A stretch of DNA of 64,000 nt from Pseudomonas sp. ICMP22404 (GCF_006227205.1 NZ_VCNG01000001.1:310001-374000); one strand, 5' to 3'; counted from the first letter of the stretch, positions 18,709 through 28,203 are shown. Notes: generated by a model from the sequence alone, not told the origin. Numbers and translations are program-made.

Positions 18709-19095
18709 TCATTCGCCGATGGCAGCCTTGTAGCCAGCCGCATCAAGCAGCTTGCCGAGATCAACAGCCGCATTGGAAGGCTTGAGCTTGAAGATCCAGG
18801 CGTCGTACGGCTCGGAGTTCAACAGCTCCGGCGAACCGGCCAGCTCTTCGTTGACAGCGATCACTTCGCCGCCGACCGGGGCATAGATGTCCGAAGCAGC
18901 CTTGACCGACTCCACCACACCCGCCGCTTCAGAGGCCTCAAAAACCTTACCGATTTCCGGCAGTTCGACGAACACCACGTCACCCAGCGCTTCCTGTGCA
19001 TGGTCGGAAATGCCCACGATGACGTTACCGTCAGTGTCCAGACGCGCCCACTCATGACTTTCGGCAAAACGCAGTTCGGCAGGGATATCACTCAT
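18709..19095 (-). CDS. gcvH: Glycine cleavage system H protein GcvH
   Basis: A 128-residue lipoyl carrier. The lipoylated lysine is in [15 protein letters not shown], and the N terminus [19 protein letters not shown] is typical. It shuttles the aminomethyl group between the P, T and L proteins in glycine breakdown. The ATG at 19095 follows GAGGACACAGAAT; a TTG five codons upstream is less likely. It follows gcvT by 52 bases. No gcvP follows: the next features are a REP pair and a terminator. Confidence 0.95.
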   Translation of the reverse strand: MSDIPAELRFAESHEWARLDTDGNVIVGISDHAQEALGDVVFVELPEIGKVFEASEAAGVVESVKAASDIYAPVGGEVIAVNEELAGSPELLNSEPYDAWIFKLKPSNAAVDLGKLLDAAGYKAAIGE

Positions 19096-19147
19096 ATTCT
19101 GTGTCCTCAAGAGAAAGTGTCAGCGGCCAGCGGCCCGCCGTGAAAGG

Positions 19148-20230
19148 TTAAATCAGGGTCTTGCCATGGCGGACGAAGGTCGGCTTGACCACCCGTACCG
19201 GGTACCACTTACCACGAATTTCCACCTCGGCACGGTCGGCGGTAGCCATCGGAACGCGTGCCAGGGCGATTGACTTGCTAAGCGTAGGAGAAAAACTGCC
19301 ACTGGTGATCTCACCTTCGCCCACATCGGCAATGCGAACCACCTGATGGGCGCGCAAGACGCCGCGCTCTTCCAGCACCAGGCCAACCAGTTTGTGCTGC
19401 ACGCCCCCCGCCAATTCGGCTTCCAGCGCACGGCGCCCGATGAACTGGCGGCTCGCCGGCTCCCAGGCAATGGTCCAGGCCATGTTCGAGGCCAATGGGG
19501 AAATGTCCTGGTGGATGTCCTGGCCGTAGAGGTTCATGCCAGCCTCCAGACGCAAGGTATCGCGAGCACCGAGACCAATGGGCGAAATGCCCGCCCCCAC
19601 CAGATCATTGAAAAAGCTTGGTGCTTCGTGGGCAGGCAGGACAATCTCCAGGCCGTCTTCACCGGTGTAGCCCGTGCGCGCGATGAACCAGTTACCGTCG
19701 GCGCGGCCTTCGAAGGGCTTGAGTTGCTGGATCAATTGACCGCGCGATTGGGAGACCAGCTCGGCAATCTTGTGCCGGGCCTGGGGCCCCTGGATGGCCA
19801 GCATCGCCAGTTCGGGACGTTCGCGCAGTTGCACGGCGTATTCCCCGAGCTGCGCCTGCATCCAGGCCAGATCCTGGTCACGGGTCGAGGCGTTGAAAAC
19901 CAGCCGGTAGCCCTCGTCGACACGGTAGACAATCATGTCGTCGACGATGCCGCCCCGCTCGTTGAGCATGGCGCTGTAGAGAGCACTACCCGTGTCCTGC
20001 AAGCGATCGACGTCGCTGGCGAGCAAGCGCTGCAGCCAGGCCTTGGCCTGGGTACCGGCAACATCGATCACCGTCATGTGGGATACATCGAACACACCGC
20101 AGTCGCGACGCACCTGGTGGTGCTCCTCGACTTGCGAGCCGTAATGCAGAGGCATATCCCAACCGCCAAAATCGACCATCTTCGCGCCAAGGGCGAGATG
20201 AAGGTCATACAGAGGCGTACGCTGTCCCAT
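19148..20230 (-). CDS. gcvT: Glycine cleavage system aminomethyltransferase GcvT
   Basis: A 360-residue tetrahydrofolate-dependent T protein, normal length. It starts MGQRTPLYDLHLALGAKMVDFGGW and contains GVFDVSHMTVIDV and ARTGYTGEDGLEIVLP, the folate and H-protein contact regions. It transfers the methylene group from aminomethyl-GcvH to tetrahydrofolate, releasing ammonia. Start at 20230 follows GGAGAAACCC. First gene of a gcvT-gcvH unit. Confidence 0.95.
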   Translation of the reverse strand: MGQRTPLYDLHLALGAKMVDFGGWDMPLHYGSQVEEHHQVRRDCGVFDVSHMTVIDVAGTQAKAWLQRLLASDVDRLQDTGSALYSAMLNERGGIVDDMIVYRVDEGYRLVFNASTRDQDLAWMQAQLGEYAVQLRERPELAMLAIQGPQARHKIAELVSQSRGQLIQQLKPFEGRADGNWFIARTGYTGEDGLEIVLPAHEAPSFFNDLVGAGISPIGLGARDTLRLEAGMNLYGQDIHQDISPLASNMAWTIAWEPASRQFIGRRALEAELAGGVQHKLVGLVLEERGVLRAHQVVRIADVGEGEITSGSFSPTLSKSIALARVPMATADRAEVEIRGKWYPVRVVKPTFVRHGKTLI

Positions 20231-20317
20231 GGGTTTCTCCTTCCGGGCTTGGCGAAGGTGCGGACTGTCCGACAGACGGAGCACACCGAATGCCGCGCAT
20301 TGTAGCCGCATGATCCG

Positions 20318-20398
20318 GTGTCCTGTATCACCAATCCTGTTCTTTTTTGATGGTGGCCGTTGCCGTCAGAAAAGGAACGTATTGGCGAAACAGGACAC
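20318..20398. repeat. Long imperfect inverted repeat upstream of gcvT
   Basis: Two arms of about 36 bases, beginning GTGTCCTGT and ending ACAGGACAC, match at about 28 of 36 positions around a nine-base loop (TGGCCGTTG). It spans most of the gap between the iron permease stop and gcvT. It is not one of the window's REP families and lacks a terminator T tract. It could form a leader RNA hairpin or be a degenerate transposable repeat. Confidence 0.6.
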
Positions 20399-20426
20399 TC
20401 GTACTGACACCTGGGGACTCGCTCTA

Positions 20427-22040
20427 TCAGCTCCGATGAGCCGAACGTCGTATCAATCCGATGACCGGCAACAATCCCACCAGTACCAGGGTCAGCGCCG
20501 GCAGCGCGGCCCTGGCCCACTCCCCTTCGCTGGTCATTTCGAAGATCCGCACCGCCAGGGTGTCCCAACCGAACGGACGCATGAGCAGGGTCGCGGGCAT
20601 TTCCTTGAGCACATCCACGAACACCAGCAACGCGGCACTCAGGGTGCCGGGCAACAGCAGCGGCAGATACACGTTGAAAAACAATCGCGGCCCGCTGACA
20701 CCGAGACTGCGTGCGGCTTCTGGCAACGACGGACGGATTCGTCCAAGACTGCTTTCCAGAGGCCCGTACGCCACGGCCAGGAAACGCACCAGATAGGCCA
20801 GCAACAGGGCTGACAGGCTACCCAGCAGCAGGGGCTTGCCCGCGCCGCCGAGCAAGGTCGACAGCGGGATAACCAGTTCACGGTCCAGGTAGCTGAATGC
20901 AAGCATGATCGAGACTGCCAGCACCGAACCCGGCAAGGCGTACCCCAGGTTCGCCAGCCCCACGCCGGCGCGAATAGCCCGGGTCGGGGCCAGGCGCCTG
21001 GCGAAGGCCAGCAACAAGGCCACGCAAACGGTGACCAACGCCGCCAGCCCCCCCAGGTAAAGGGTATGGATAATCAACCCGGCATAGCGCTCGTCCAGAT
21101 CGAAACGGCCCCGCTGCCAGAACCACACCACCAGTTGCAGGACCGGGACGACAAATGCGCAGGCGAATACCAGCAGGCACCAACCGCTGGCTGCCGCGGC
21201 CTTGAGGCCATGCAAGGTGTACAAGGCCTTGACCCTGGGCCGTTCGTTACTGGCCCGCTGGGCGCCCCGGGCCCGGCGTTCGCCGTAGAGCACCAGCATC
21301 ACCGCCAGCAACAACAGGCTGGCCAGTTGGGCAGCACTGGATAAGCTGAAGAAGCCGTACCAGGTCTTGTAGATGGCCGTGGTGAAGGTGTCGAAGTTGA
21401 ACACCGACACCGCTCCGAAATCCGCCAGGGTTTCCATCAACGCCAGCGCTACGCCCGCCCCGATGGCCGGCCGGGCCATCGGCAATGCCACGCGCCAGAA
21501 AGCCTGCCACGGCGACTGCCCGAGCACCCGCGCCGCCTCCATCAAACCCTTGCCCTGGGCCAGGAATGCACTGCGCGCCAGCAGGTACACGTAAGGATAA
21601 AAGACCAGGACCAGCACCAGGATGACCCCGCCGGTGGAGCGGACCCGGGGCATGCGCAGGCCGCTGCCGAACCAGTCACGCAACAGGGTTTGCACCGGAC
21701 CGGCAAAGTCCAGCAGGCCCACGAAGACAAACGCCAGCACGTAGGCAGGAATCGCGAACGGCAGCATCAATGCCCAGTCGAGCCAACGTCGGCCCGGGAA
21801 CTCACACAGACTGGTGAGCCAGGCAAGGCTGACGCCCAGCACAGTCACACCGACCCCCACGCCCACTATCAGCGTCAGGGTGTTGCCCAACAAGCGCGGC
21901 ATCTGGGTTTCCCATAGGTGGGACCAGATCTGCGGGTCGATGCTTTGCCAGGACAGCAGCAGCACACTCAAGGGCAACAGGACCAGCGCGGCGATGACGA
22001 AGACCAGGGGATACCAGCGGCGTTGGGCGGGGTGGGTCAA
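20427..22040 (-). CDS. Ferric iron ABC transporter permease (FbpB/HitB type)
   Basis: A 537-residue fused permease with two related halves, each with an EAA loop (LMEAARVLGQSPWQAFWRVALP near residue 185; LPEAARSLGVSGPRLFFNVYLP near 460) and about twelve membrane segments in all. This double-length form is typical of ferric iron/thiamine-class permeases of the FbpABC group. It works with the binding protein encoded upstream (22237-23241); no ATPase gene is adjacent, so that subunit must be encoded elsewhere. Confidence 0.88.
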   Translation of the reverse strand: MTHPAQRRWYPLVFVIAALVLLPLSVLLLSWQSIDPQIWSHLWETQMPRLLGNTLTLIVGVGVGVTVLGVSLAWLTSLCEFPGRRWLDWALMLPFAIPAYVLAFVFVGLLDFAGPVQTLLRDWFGSGLRMPRVRSTGGVILVLVLVFYPYVYLLARSAFLAQGKGLMEAARVLGQSPWQAFWRVALPMARPAIGAGVALALMETLADFGAVSVFNFDTFTTAIYKTWYGFFSLSSAAQLASLLLLAVMLVLYGERRARGAQRASNERPRVKALYTLHGLKAAAASGWCLLVFACAFVVPVLQLVVWFWQRGRFDLDERYAGLIIHTLYLGGLAALVTVCVALLLAFARRLAPTRAIRAGVGLANLGYALPGSVLAVSIMLAFSYLDRELVIPLSTLLGGAGKPLLLGSLSALLLAYLVRFLAVAYGPLESSLGRIRPSLPEAARSLGVSGPRLFFNVYLPLLLPGTLSAALLVFVDVLKEMPATLLMRPFGWDTLAVRIFEMTSEGEWARAALPALTLVLVGLLPVIGLIRRSAHRS

Positions 22041-22084
22041 GGAAGGTGCTCGTTCAAATGATGCATGGGCAGGCTCACACAGAA

Positions 22085-22219
22085 CCTGTGGCGAGGGGAA
22101 TTATCCCCGCTGGCTTGCGAAGCAAGCCCATGGAAAACGACTCAGTCCGCCTGACACACAGCATGGCTTCCATCAGGGTCGCTCCGCGACCCTGCGGGGA
22201 TGAATCCCCTCGCCACAGG
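22085..22219. repeat. Second-family inverted repeat (CTGTGGCGAGGGG type)
   Basis: CCTGTGGCGAGGGGAATTAT and its inverted partner ATCCCCTCGCCACAGG flank inner stems (GGCTTGCGAAGCAAGCC; GGTCGCTCCGCGACC). It lies between the binding-protein and permease genes. The same family occurs at 34281-34403 and in short form at 46464-46500. Confidence 0.8.
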
Positions 22220-22236
22220 GGACCTCGTCCCGTATA

Positions 22237-23241
22237 TCAGTTCCAGCCCGCCCGATCCATCATGCGAATGGCTTCGGCCTGGCGCTTGCCCGCGACCTCC
22301 ACCGGCAGCGTGTCGGCCTTGAACTTGCCCCAGGCCGCGACTTCCTTGGACGGCTGCACTTGCGGATTGGCTGGAAACTCCTGGTTCACGTCGGCAAAGA
22401 TACTTTGGGCCTCTGGCGTAGTCATCCACTCCACCAGTTTCTTGGCCGCCTCGGGGTGCGGTGCGTGCCGGGTCAGGCCGATGCCCGACAGGTTGATGTG
22501 CACACCCCGGTCGGCTTGGTTCGGCCAGAACAGTTTCACTTTCAGATCCGGCTTCTGCTGGTGCAGGCGACCGTAATAATAGGTGTTGACGATGCCGACG
22601 TCGCACTGCCCGGCGTTGATTGCCTCAAGCAATGCGGTGTCGTCGGAAAACACATCGGTGGACAGGTTCCTGACCCAGCCCTTGAGGATCTGTTCGGTTT
22701 TTTCGGCACCGTGGGTTTCGATCAGGGTGGCGGTCAGGGACTGGTTGTAGACCTTCTTCGAAGTGCGCAGGCACAGGCGACCCTCCCATTGATCATCCGC
22801 CAGGGCTTCGTAGGTGGTCAGCTCGTCGGGTTTGACCCGCTCGGTGGAGTAGGCAATGGTCCGTGCCCGCAGGCTCAAGCCGGTCCAGGCATGGGAAGAA
22901 GCACGATATTGAGATGGGATGTTGGCGTCGATCACCGGGGAGGTGAATGGCTGGAGAATGCCCATCTGCTCGGCCTGCCAGAGATTGCCGGCGTCGACGG
23001 TGAGCAGCAGGTCTGCGGTGGCATTTTCACCTTCAGCCTTGATGCGCTGCATCAACGGCGCTTCCTTGTCGGTGATGAACTTCACCGATACACCGGTCTT
23101 TTTGGTGTAGGCATCGAAGACCGGCTTGATCAGCTCATCGATGCGTGAGGAGTAGACCACCACCTCATCGGCGGCCTGCACGGCAGTGGAGCCGATCAGG
23201 GTCAGGGCGAGGGCGGACAGCAGGCGCTTGGGTGCCAACAT
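22237..23241 (-). CDS. Ferric iron ABC transporter substrate-binding protein
   Basis: A 334-residue periplasmic binding protein of the FbpA/HitA class. A signal peptide ([23 protein letters not shown]) is followed by [21 protein letters not shown], the family N-lobe. A paired tyrosine in [10 protein letters not shown] corresponds to the iron-ligand tyrosines of FbpA. The frame extends upstream, but the ATG at 23241 begins the signal peptide. A good promoter overlapped by a Fur-like box sits just upstream, fitting iron repression. Co-directional with the permease across a repeat-filled 196-base gap. Confidence 0.88.
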   Translation of the reverse strand: MLAPKRLLSALALTLIGSTAVQAADEVVVYSSRIDELIKPVFDAYTKKTGVSVKFITDKEAPLMQRIKAEGENATADLLLTVDAGNLWQAEQMGILQPFTSPVIDANIPSQYRASSHAWTGLSLRARTIAYSTERVKPDELTTYEALADDQWEGRLCLRTSKKVYNQSLTATLIETHGAEKTEQILKGWVRNLSTDVFSDDTALLEAINAGQCDVGIVNTYYYGRLHQQKPDLKVKLFWPNQADRGVHINLSGIGLTRHAPHPEAAKKLVEWMTTPEAQSIFADVNQEFPANPQVQPSKEVAAWGKFKADTLPVEVAGKRQAEAIRMMDRAGWN

Positions 23242-23270
23242 GGAAGCGGTCTCTCGGTGGGTGAACGAGC

Positions 23271-23303
23271 GCAAATGATAAAGACTCACATTTGGCAGCT
23301 CAA
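23271..23303 (-). promoter_or_regulatory. Promoter with overlapping Fur-like box for the iron transporter
   Basis: On the minus strand TTGAGC (23298-23303), 17 bases, TATCAT (23275-23280). The 19 bases 23271-23289 match the classical Fur box GATAATGATAATCATTATC at 12 of 19 positions and cover the -10 element. Confidence 0.5.
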
Positions 23304-23366
23304 TCAAACAGTGGGTGGAGACATTTCCAAATGTTGCCGTACTGGTAGGCTAGCCATGCAATCGTC

Positions 23367-23454
23367 ATCGCGGGCAAGCCTTGCTCCCACAAGGACAGCT
23401 CACTTTCACAGATCCAGGCCAACCTGCTCTGTGGGAGCAAGGCATGCCCGCGAT
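23367..23454. repeat. Variant REP pair
   Basis: ATCGCGGGCAAGCCTTGCTC and inverted GAGCAAGGCATGCCCGCGAT arms. This subtype differs from the other REP pairs in the stem (GCAAGC instead of GAGCAGGCTC). It lies between ubiI and the iron transporter. Confidence 0.8.
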
Positions 23455-23479
23455 AGGGCCATCTGCCCCACCATAACGC

Positions 23480-24703
23480 TCAGGCCTTGGCCAGATCCGG
23501 CAGATCCCCGATCAACCCCAGTGCTTCGCGCACGAACAGCGCTTTGGCCTCGGGCAGGCGGTCCACCAGCTTCAACCCGGTATTGCGCAACCAGCGTACC
23601 GGCAATGGATCGGCCTGGAACAGCCGCTCAAAACCTTCCATCGCCGCCATCAGCGCCAGGTTATGGGGCATGCGCCGGCGCTCGTAGCGGCTCAACACCT
23701 TGACGTCGGCCAGCCGCTCGCCTCGTGCGGCGGCCTGCAGCAGCACTTCGGCCAGCACAGCCGCGTCGAGGAAACCCAGGTTCACGCCCTGCCCGGCCAG
23801 CGGGTGAATGGTGTGGGCCGCATCACCGATCAAGGCCAGGCCTTCGGCCACATAGCGCTTGGCGTGACGCTGGCGCAGCGGTACGCACAGGCGCGGGTCG
23901 GCGCCGACCACCTGGCCGAGTCGACCTTCGAAGGCCCGCTCCAGCTCGTTGCAGAAACCGGCGTCATCCAGTGCCATCAGGCGCTGTGCCTCGCCAGGGG
24001 TCGTGGACCAGACAATCGAACACCAATCGTGTCGGCCGTCGCGTTCCAAGGGCAGGAATGCCAGCGGGCCGTTGTCGGTGAAGCGCTGCCATGCCGTCAT
24101 TCGATGAGGCCGGGCGCTGCGAACGCTGGTGACGATGGCATGGTGCAGGTAATCCCACTCGCGGGTGGCAACCCCCGTCAGGCGGCGCACGGCGGAATTC
24201 GCGCCGTCGGCGGCGATGACCAGCGGTGCCCGCAGGGTGCGGCCATCAGCCAGGGTCAGCAGCCAGTCATCGCCGGAGCGACGCATCTGTTCGAGTCGCG
24301 CATTGGCGAGCAAGCCCAGGTCGCAATCATGCAGCCGGTCCAGCAATGCGTCCTGTACCACACGGTTTTCAACGATATGCCCCAGGGTGTCGGCATGCAG
24401 GCTCTCAGCGGAAAAATGAATCTGCCCGGTGCCACTGCCGTCCCATACGTGCATGTCGGTGTAGGGACTGGCGCGGCGCGCAACGATGCCGTCCCAGACG
24501 CCAAGGCGCTCGAGGATGCGCTGGCTGGCCGTCGACAGCGCACTGACCCGGGGCTCGAATGCCGCCTGTGGATCGAAGGGTTTGACGCTCATCGGGCTGC
24601 CGTCGAGCAACAACACCTGCAAGCCGCTACCCTGCAACGCCAGCGCCAAGGCGCTACCCACCATACCGGCGCCGACAATCAGCAGATCTGCACGCAATTC
24701 CAT
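23480..24703 (-). CDS. ubiI: Ubiquinone biosynthesis FAD monooxygenase, UbiI/VisC type
   Basis: A 407-residue UbiH/UbiF/UbiI-family flavoprotein. The N-terminal FAD-binding motif is IVGAGMVGSALALAL, DG motif APLVIAADGANSAVR, and the GD motif ALIGDAAHTIHPLAGQGVNLG. It hydroxylates the aromatic ring of a polyprenylphenol intermediate of ubiquinone. Its place downstream of ubiH and pepP fits the UbiI (VisC) paralogue; the choice between UbiI and UbiF rests on context and is less certain than the family. Confidence 0.8.
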   Translation of the reverse strand: MELRADLLIVGAGMVGSALALALQGSGLQVLLLDGSPMSVKPFDPQAAFEPRVSALSTASQRILERLGVWDGIVARRASPYTDMHVWDGSGTGQIHFSAESLHADTLGHIVENRVVQDALLDRLHDCDLGLLANARLEQMRRSGDDWLLTLADGRTLRAPLVIAADGANSAVRRLTGVATREWDYLHHAIVTSVRSARPHRMTAWQRFTDNGPLAFLPLERDGRHDWCSIVWSTTPGEAQRLMALDDAGFCNELERAFEGRLGQVVGADPRLCVPLRQRHAKRYVAEGLALIGDAAHTIHPLAGQGVNLGFLDAAVLAEVLLQAAARGERLADVKVLSRYERRRMPHNLALMAAMEGFERLFQADPLPVRWLRNTGLKLVDRLPEAKALFVREALGLIGDLPDLAKA

Positions 24704-24764
24704 GCCTTAAGCCTGTTTTGCGGGCGACAAGAGCCGCCCATGAAAAGAATGTCCAACCCCATGC

Positions 24765-25952
24765 CTATACATCGGGCCGGGTCCCAAGGCCCATGGCCTG
24801 ACGGGCGAACCAGCGCTTGGCGGGGGGCAACGCGTCGAGACCGAGCAGGCCGAGGTTACGGGCCACCGACACCAGTGGCAGGCGACTGCTGAACAGCCGC
24901 GTGACCTGGTCAGAGAAACCCACCGTCAAGGCCTGATCCATCCGCTGGCGCTCGCGATAGGCCTGCAGCACGGCAAAATCCCCCGGTGCGCTTTCACTGT
25001 CCAGCAAGGCGTCCGCCAAGGCCTGGGCGTCGCGCAGCGACAGGTTGAAGCCCTGCCCGGCAATCGGATGCAAGCTGTGGGCGGCGTTGCCGAGGATCGC
25101 CAGATGCGGGCGCACCTGCTCTTCGGCCTCCACCAGCGCCAACGGGTACAGATGTCGCACGCCCACCTGCTTCAACGTCCCCAGGCGATAACCGAACACG
25201 CTCTGCAATTCACTGAGGAAACTGCGCTCGTCGAGGTCCGCCAGCCGTTGCGCATCCATGCCCTGGCGGGTCCAGACCAGGGCACAGCGATTCTCCGGCA
25301 GCGGCAACAAGGCCATCGGACCGTCATCGGTGAAGCGCTCGAAGGCCATGCCATCGTGGGCTTCGCTGGGGGTGATGTTGGCGATCAACGCGCTCTGGTC
25401 ATACGGGCGCTTGCGTACACCGACGCCCAGCTGCTCCCGAAGACCGGAACGACCACCGTCGGCCAACACCGCGAGGTCGCATTCCAGGAGCGTTTCGTCA
25501 TCCAGGGTCAGGCGATAACCGTCAACCAGTGGCTCCATTCGAGTGACTTGCGCCGGGCAACGCCAACTGACCACGTCCTTGTCCAGGCCTTGCCACAGGC
25601 ACTGGCCAAGCCAGGCGTTTTCCACCACGTAGCCCAAGGCCGGGACGCCTTCCTCGGCGGCCGACAGCCGAGCCGTGGAAAACCGTCCGCGATCGGACAC
25701 ATGGATCTGTTTGATGGGCTCGGCACGCTGGGAAATCTCCTGCCATAGCCCCAGGCGCTGATAGATCTGCCGGGAGCCGAAGGACAATGCCGAGGAGCGG
25801 GCATCGTAGCTCGGTTGCCAGGCATGACCTGGGGCGAAGGGCTCGATCAGGACGATCTTCCAGCCCCGGGCCTTGGCCCCCGCCTGCAGGGCCAGGGCCA
25901 GGCTCGCACCCACCAGGCCACCGCCGATGATCGCCAGATTGACCCGACTCAT
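24765..25952 (-). CDS. ubiH: Ubiquinone biosynthesis hydroxylase UbiH
   Basis: A 395-residue FAD monooxygenase, paralogous to the next gene downstream. It shows IIGGGLVGASLALAL (FAD), CDLAVLADGGRSGLR and AILGNAAHSLHPIAGQGFNLSLRD. UbiH catalyses a C6-type ring hydroxylation in ubiquinone synthesis. The start codon overlaps the pepP stop by four bases (ATGA), the conserved pepP-ubiH arrangement of gammaproteobacteria, which supports the assignment. Confidence 0.9.
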   Translation of the reverse strand: MSRVNLAIIGGGLVGASLALALQAGAKARGWKIVLIEPFAPGHAWQPSYDARSSALSFGSRQIYQRLGLWQEISQRAEPIKQIHVSDRGRFSTARLSAAEEGVPALGYVVENAWLGQCLWQGLDKDVVSWRCPAQVTRMEPLVDGYRLTLDDETLLECDLAVLADGGRSGLREQLGVGVRKRPYDQSALIANITPSEAHDGMAFERFTDDGPMALLPLPENRCALVWTRQGMDAQRLADLDERSFLSELQSVFGYRLGTLKQVGVRHLYPLALVEAEEQVRPHLAILGNAAHSLHPIAGQGFNLSLRDAQALADALLDSESAPGDFAVLQAYRERQRMDQALTVGFSDQVTRLFSSRLPLVSVARNLGLLGLDALPPAKRWFARQAMGLGTRPDV

Positions 25953-27283
25953 GCCACTTGATCCCGTGCGTTGGCCATCAGGGCCTCGATTTCGGCAACG
26001 GTCTTGGGTACGCCTCGGGTCAGGATTTCACAACCGCTTCTGGTCACCACTACGTCATCCTCGATGCGCACGCCAATGCCGCGCCATTTTTTCGCTACGC
26101 TGCGGTTGCCCGGCGCAATGTAGATGCCCGGCTCCACGGTCAGTGTCATGCCGACTTCCAATACCCGCCATTCACCGCCGACCCGGTATTCACCCACATC
26201 ATGCACATCCATGCCCAGCCAGTGACCGGCGCGGTGCATGTAGAACGCACGGTAGGCTTCGCTGGCGATCAACTCGTCAACCTCCCCCTCCAGCAGCCCC
26301 AGGCGCACCAGCCCCTCGGTAATGACCTGGACCGTCGCCTCATGGGCCTGGTTCCAGTGTTTGTCCGGCGCGATCTCGGCAAACGCCGCTTCCTGGGCCG
26401 CCAACACCAACTCGTAGATCGCCTTCTGTTCAGGGGAAAACCTACCGTTGACCGGCCACGTACGCGTGATATCGCTGGCGTAGCAGTCGATTTCACAACC
26501 GGCGTCGATCAGCACCAGGTCGCCATCCTTGAGCAGCGCGTCGTTCTGCTGGTAATGCAGGATGCAGCTATTGCGGCCCGCCGCGACAATCGAGCCATAG
26601 GCCGGCATTTTCGCCCCACCCTTGCGGAACTCGTAATCCAGCTCGGCTTCCAGGCTGTATTCGTAGAGCCCGGGACGCGCCGCCTGCATCGCCCGGATAT
26701 GCGCCAGGGCGGAGATCCGCGCCGCTTCACGCATGACCTTCACTTCCGCCGCCGATTTATACAAGCGCATGTCGTGCAGCAAGTGATCCAGGGCAACGAA
26801 TTCGTTCGGCGGCTGGGCACCGAGGTTGGCCTTGGAGCGAATCACGTTGATCCACTCCATCAGGTGCCGGTCGAATTCCGGGTTGCTGCCCATGGCCGAA
26901 TACACCCGGTCGCGGCCTTCGATCAGGCCCGGCAGGATGTCGTCGATGTCGGTGATGGGGAATGCGTCGTCGGCACCATAATCACGGATCGCGCCTTCCT
27001 GACCGGCGCGCAGGCCATCCCACAACTCACGCTCGGCGTTGCGCTCGCGGCAGAACAGGATGTATTCGCCATGGGCCCGGCCGGGCATCAGCACGATCAC
27101 CGCCTGCGGCTCGGGGAAACCGCTGAGGTATTGGAAGTCGCTGTCCTGGCGGTAGACATGCTCGACGTCGCGGTTGCGGATCGCAACGGCGGCGGCGGGC
27201 AGGATTGCGATGCTGTTGGGTTCCATCTGCGCCATCAGGGCCTTGCGGCGACGGCTGTATTCCGATTTCGGGATATGAATCAT
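25949..27283 (-). CDS. pepP: Xaa-Pro aminopeptidase PepP
   Basis: A 444-residue creatinase-fold metalloaminopeptidase. An N-terminal domain (MIHIPKSEYSRRRKALMAQM) is followed by the M24 catalytic domain with dimanganese ligands in LIDAGCEIDCYASDITR, HWLGMDVHDVG, LTVEPGIYI and VRIEDDVVV. It removes N-terminal residues preceding proline. A TTG nine codons upstream abuts the UPF0149 stop, but alignment to the E. coli enzyme supports the ATG at 27283. Part of the UPF0149-pepP-ubiH-ubiI operon. Confidence 0.93.
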   Translation of the reverse strand: MIHIPKSEYSRRRKALMAQMEPNSIAILPAAAVAIRNRDVEHVYRQDSDFQYLSGFPEPQAVIVLMPGRAHGEYILFCRERNAERELWDGLRAGQEGAIRDYGADDAFPITDIDDILPGLIEGRDRVYSAMGSNPEFDRHLMEWINVIRSKANLGAQPPNEFVALDHLLHDMRLYKSAAEVKVMREAARISALAHIRAMQAARPGLYEYSLEAELDYEFRKGGAKMPAYGSIVAAGRNSCILHYQQNDALLKDGDLVLIDAGCEIDCYASDITRTWPVNGRFSPEQKAIYELVLAAQEAAFAEIAPDKHWNQAHEATVQVITEGLVRLGLLEGEVDELIASEAYRAFYMHRAGHWLGMDVHDVGEYRVGGEWRVLEVGMTLTVEPGIYIAPGNRSVAKKWRGIGVRIEDDVVVTRSGCEILTRGVPKTVAEIEALMANARDQVA

Positions 27284-27310
27284 GGGCAGACGGTGTTCCC
27301 TTTCAAGCAA

Positions 27311-27865
27311 TCAGTGCAAGGACGGTTTGGCGGCCGGTTCAGCGGTTTTTTTCGTCTCGGTGAACAGCAGCAGTGGCGCGACTCGCAGGTATTCCATCAC
27401 TTCCATATAGTCGCTTTCGCCGTCATCGGACTCTTCCAGGGCATCCTGGACCTGCGAGATCGCGGCCAGATCCTGCAACACCTCATTGGCCTCGGCGCTC
27501 AGCGCATAGGCACGGCGGGTCAGGCCAAAGCCGGCGAGGAAGCCCTGGCACCACTGGCCCAGGGCCGCGGCACGCTCGGCCAGCGGCGCATCGTCGGTGG
27601 GTAGCAGCAGGACGACGGTCATGTCATCGCTGGTCAGCTCGCCCTTGACCATTTCCTGCAGGCCAATGAGAGCATTGCGGACATTGTCCGCCGGCTCGCC
27701 TTCGAGCAGCTCGGCGGCATCGGCCAGCCAGCCTTCGGCGTCGAAGCCGGCACCCGCGCAGCTACGGCCGAGCAACAGGCCGTGCAGTTCGGCAGGCGAT
27801 ACGGGGTGGCCGCTGGTGCTCAGCAGGGTGGCGAACGCTTGATACGGGGAATTCTGAATGGGCAT
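27311..27865 (-). CDS. UPF0149 (YgfB/YecA family) protein
   Basis: A 184-residue helical protein starting [19 protein letters not shown], with the family motif [13 protein letters not shown] near residue 27. Length and position immediately before pepP match ygfB of E. coli. The molecular role of the family is not firmly established; in P. aeruginosa a YgfB homologue has been linked to antibiotic-tolerance regulation. First gene of the pepP-ubiH-ubiI unit, divergent from the small coiled-coil gene and zapA. Confidence 0.88.
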   Translation of the reverse strand: MPIQNSPYQAFATLLSTSGHPVSPAELHGLLLGRSCAGAGFDAEGWLADAAELLEGEPADNVRNALIGLQEMVKGELTSDDMTVVLLLPTDDAPLAERAAALGQWCQGFLAGFGLTRRAYALSAEANEVLQDLAAISQVQDALEESDDGESDYMEVMEYLRVAPLLLFTETKKTAEPAAKPSLH

Positions 27866-27993
27866 GGGCAGCTAGGCGCCAGACGGCGCTATGTCTAGAA
27901 TGGAGGCCTTGTATCCTACATCGACAGACTCGCCAAGACTATCAGAGGCTGTGCGACACACCTCCCCATCAGACACAATCTTCAGTGGACACA

Positions 27994-28203
27994 ATGGAAG
28001 ACACCGACCTGCAAGCGCTGATGGCCAGACTCGAATTGCTAATTGACCGGGTCGAGCAACTAAAGAGCCAAAACGGACTCTTATTAGCTCAGGAAAAAAC
28101 CTGGCGCGAGGAACGCGCTCACCTCATTGAAAAAAACGAAATCGCCCGGCGTAAGGTCGAATCAATGATTTCGCGCCTCAAGGCCCTGGAGCAAGACTCA
28201 TGA
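27994..28203 (+). CDS. Small coiled-coil protein (TIGR02449 family)
   Basis: A 69-residue acidic/basic heptad-rich protein (LQALMARLELLIDRVEQLK... through VESMISRLKALEQ), predicted to be one continuous coiled coil like the ZapB/SlyX type. A GTG three codons upstream is an alternative start. Its stop overlaps the zapA ATG (ATGA), so the two are translationally coupled, suggesting a role in Z-ring assembly alongside ZapA; that role is inferred. Confidence 0.85.
   Translation: MEDTDLQALMARLELLIDRVEQLKSQNGLLLAQEKTWREERAHLIEKNEIARRKVESMISRLKALEQDS

Noticed and set aside
20231..20426. Glycine riboswitch upstream of gcvT
   Set aside because: I could not find the conserved glycine aptamer core; only the long inverted repeat is visible.
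25958..27604. A 548-codon plus-strand open frame opposite pepP
   Set aside because: Antisense shadow of pepP and the UPF0149 gene; composition without recognisable domain or ribosome-binding site.
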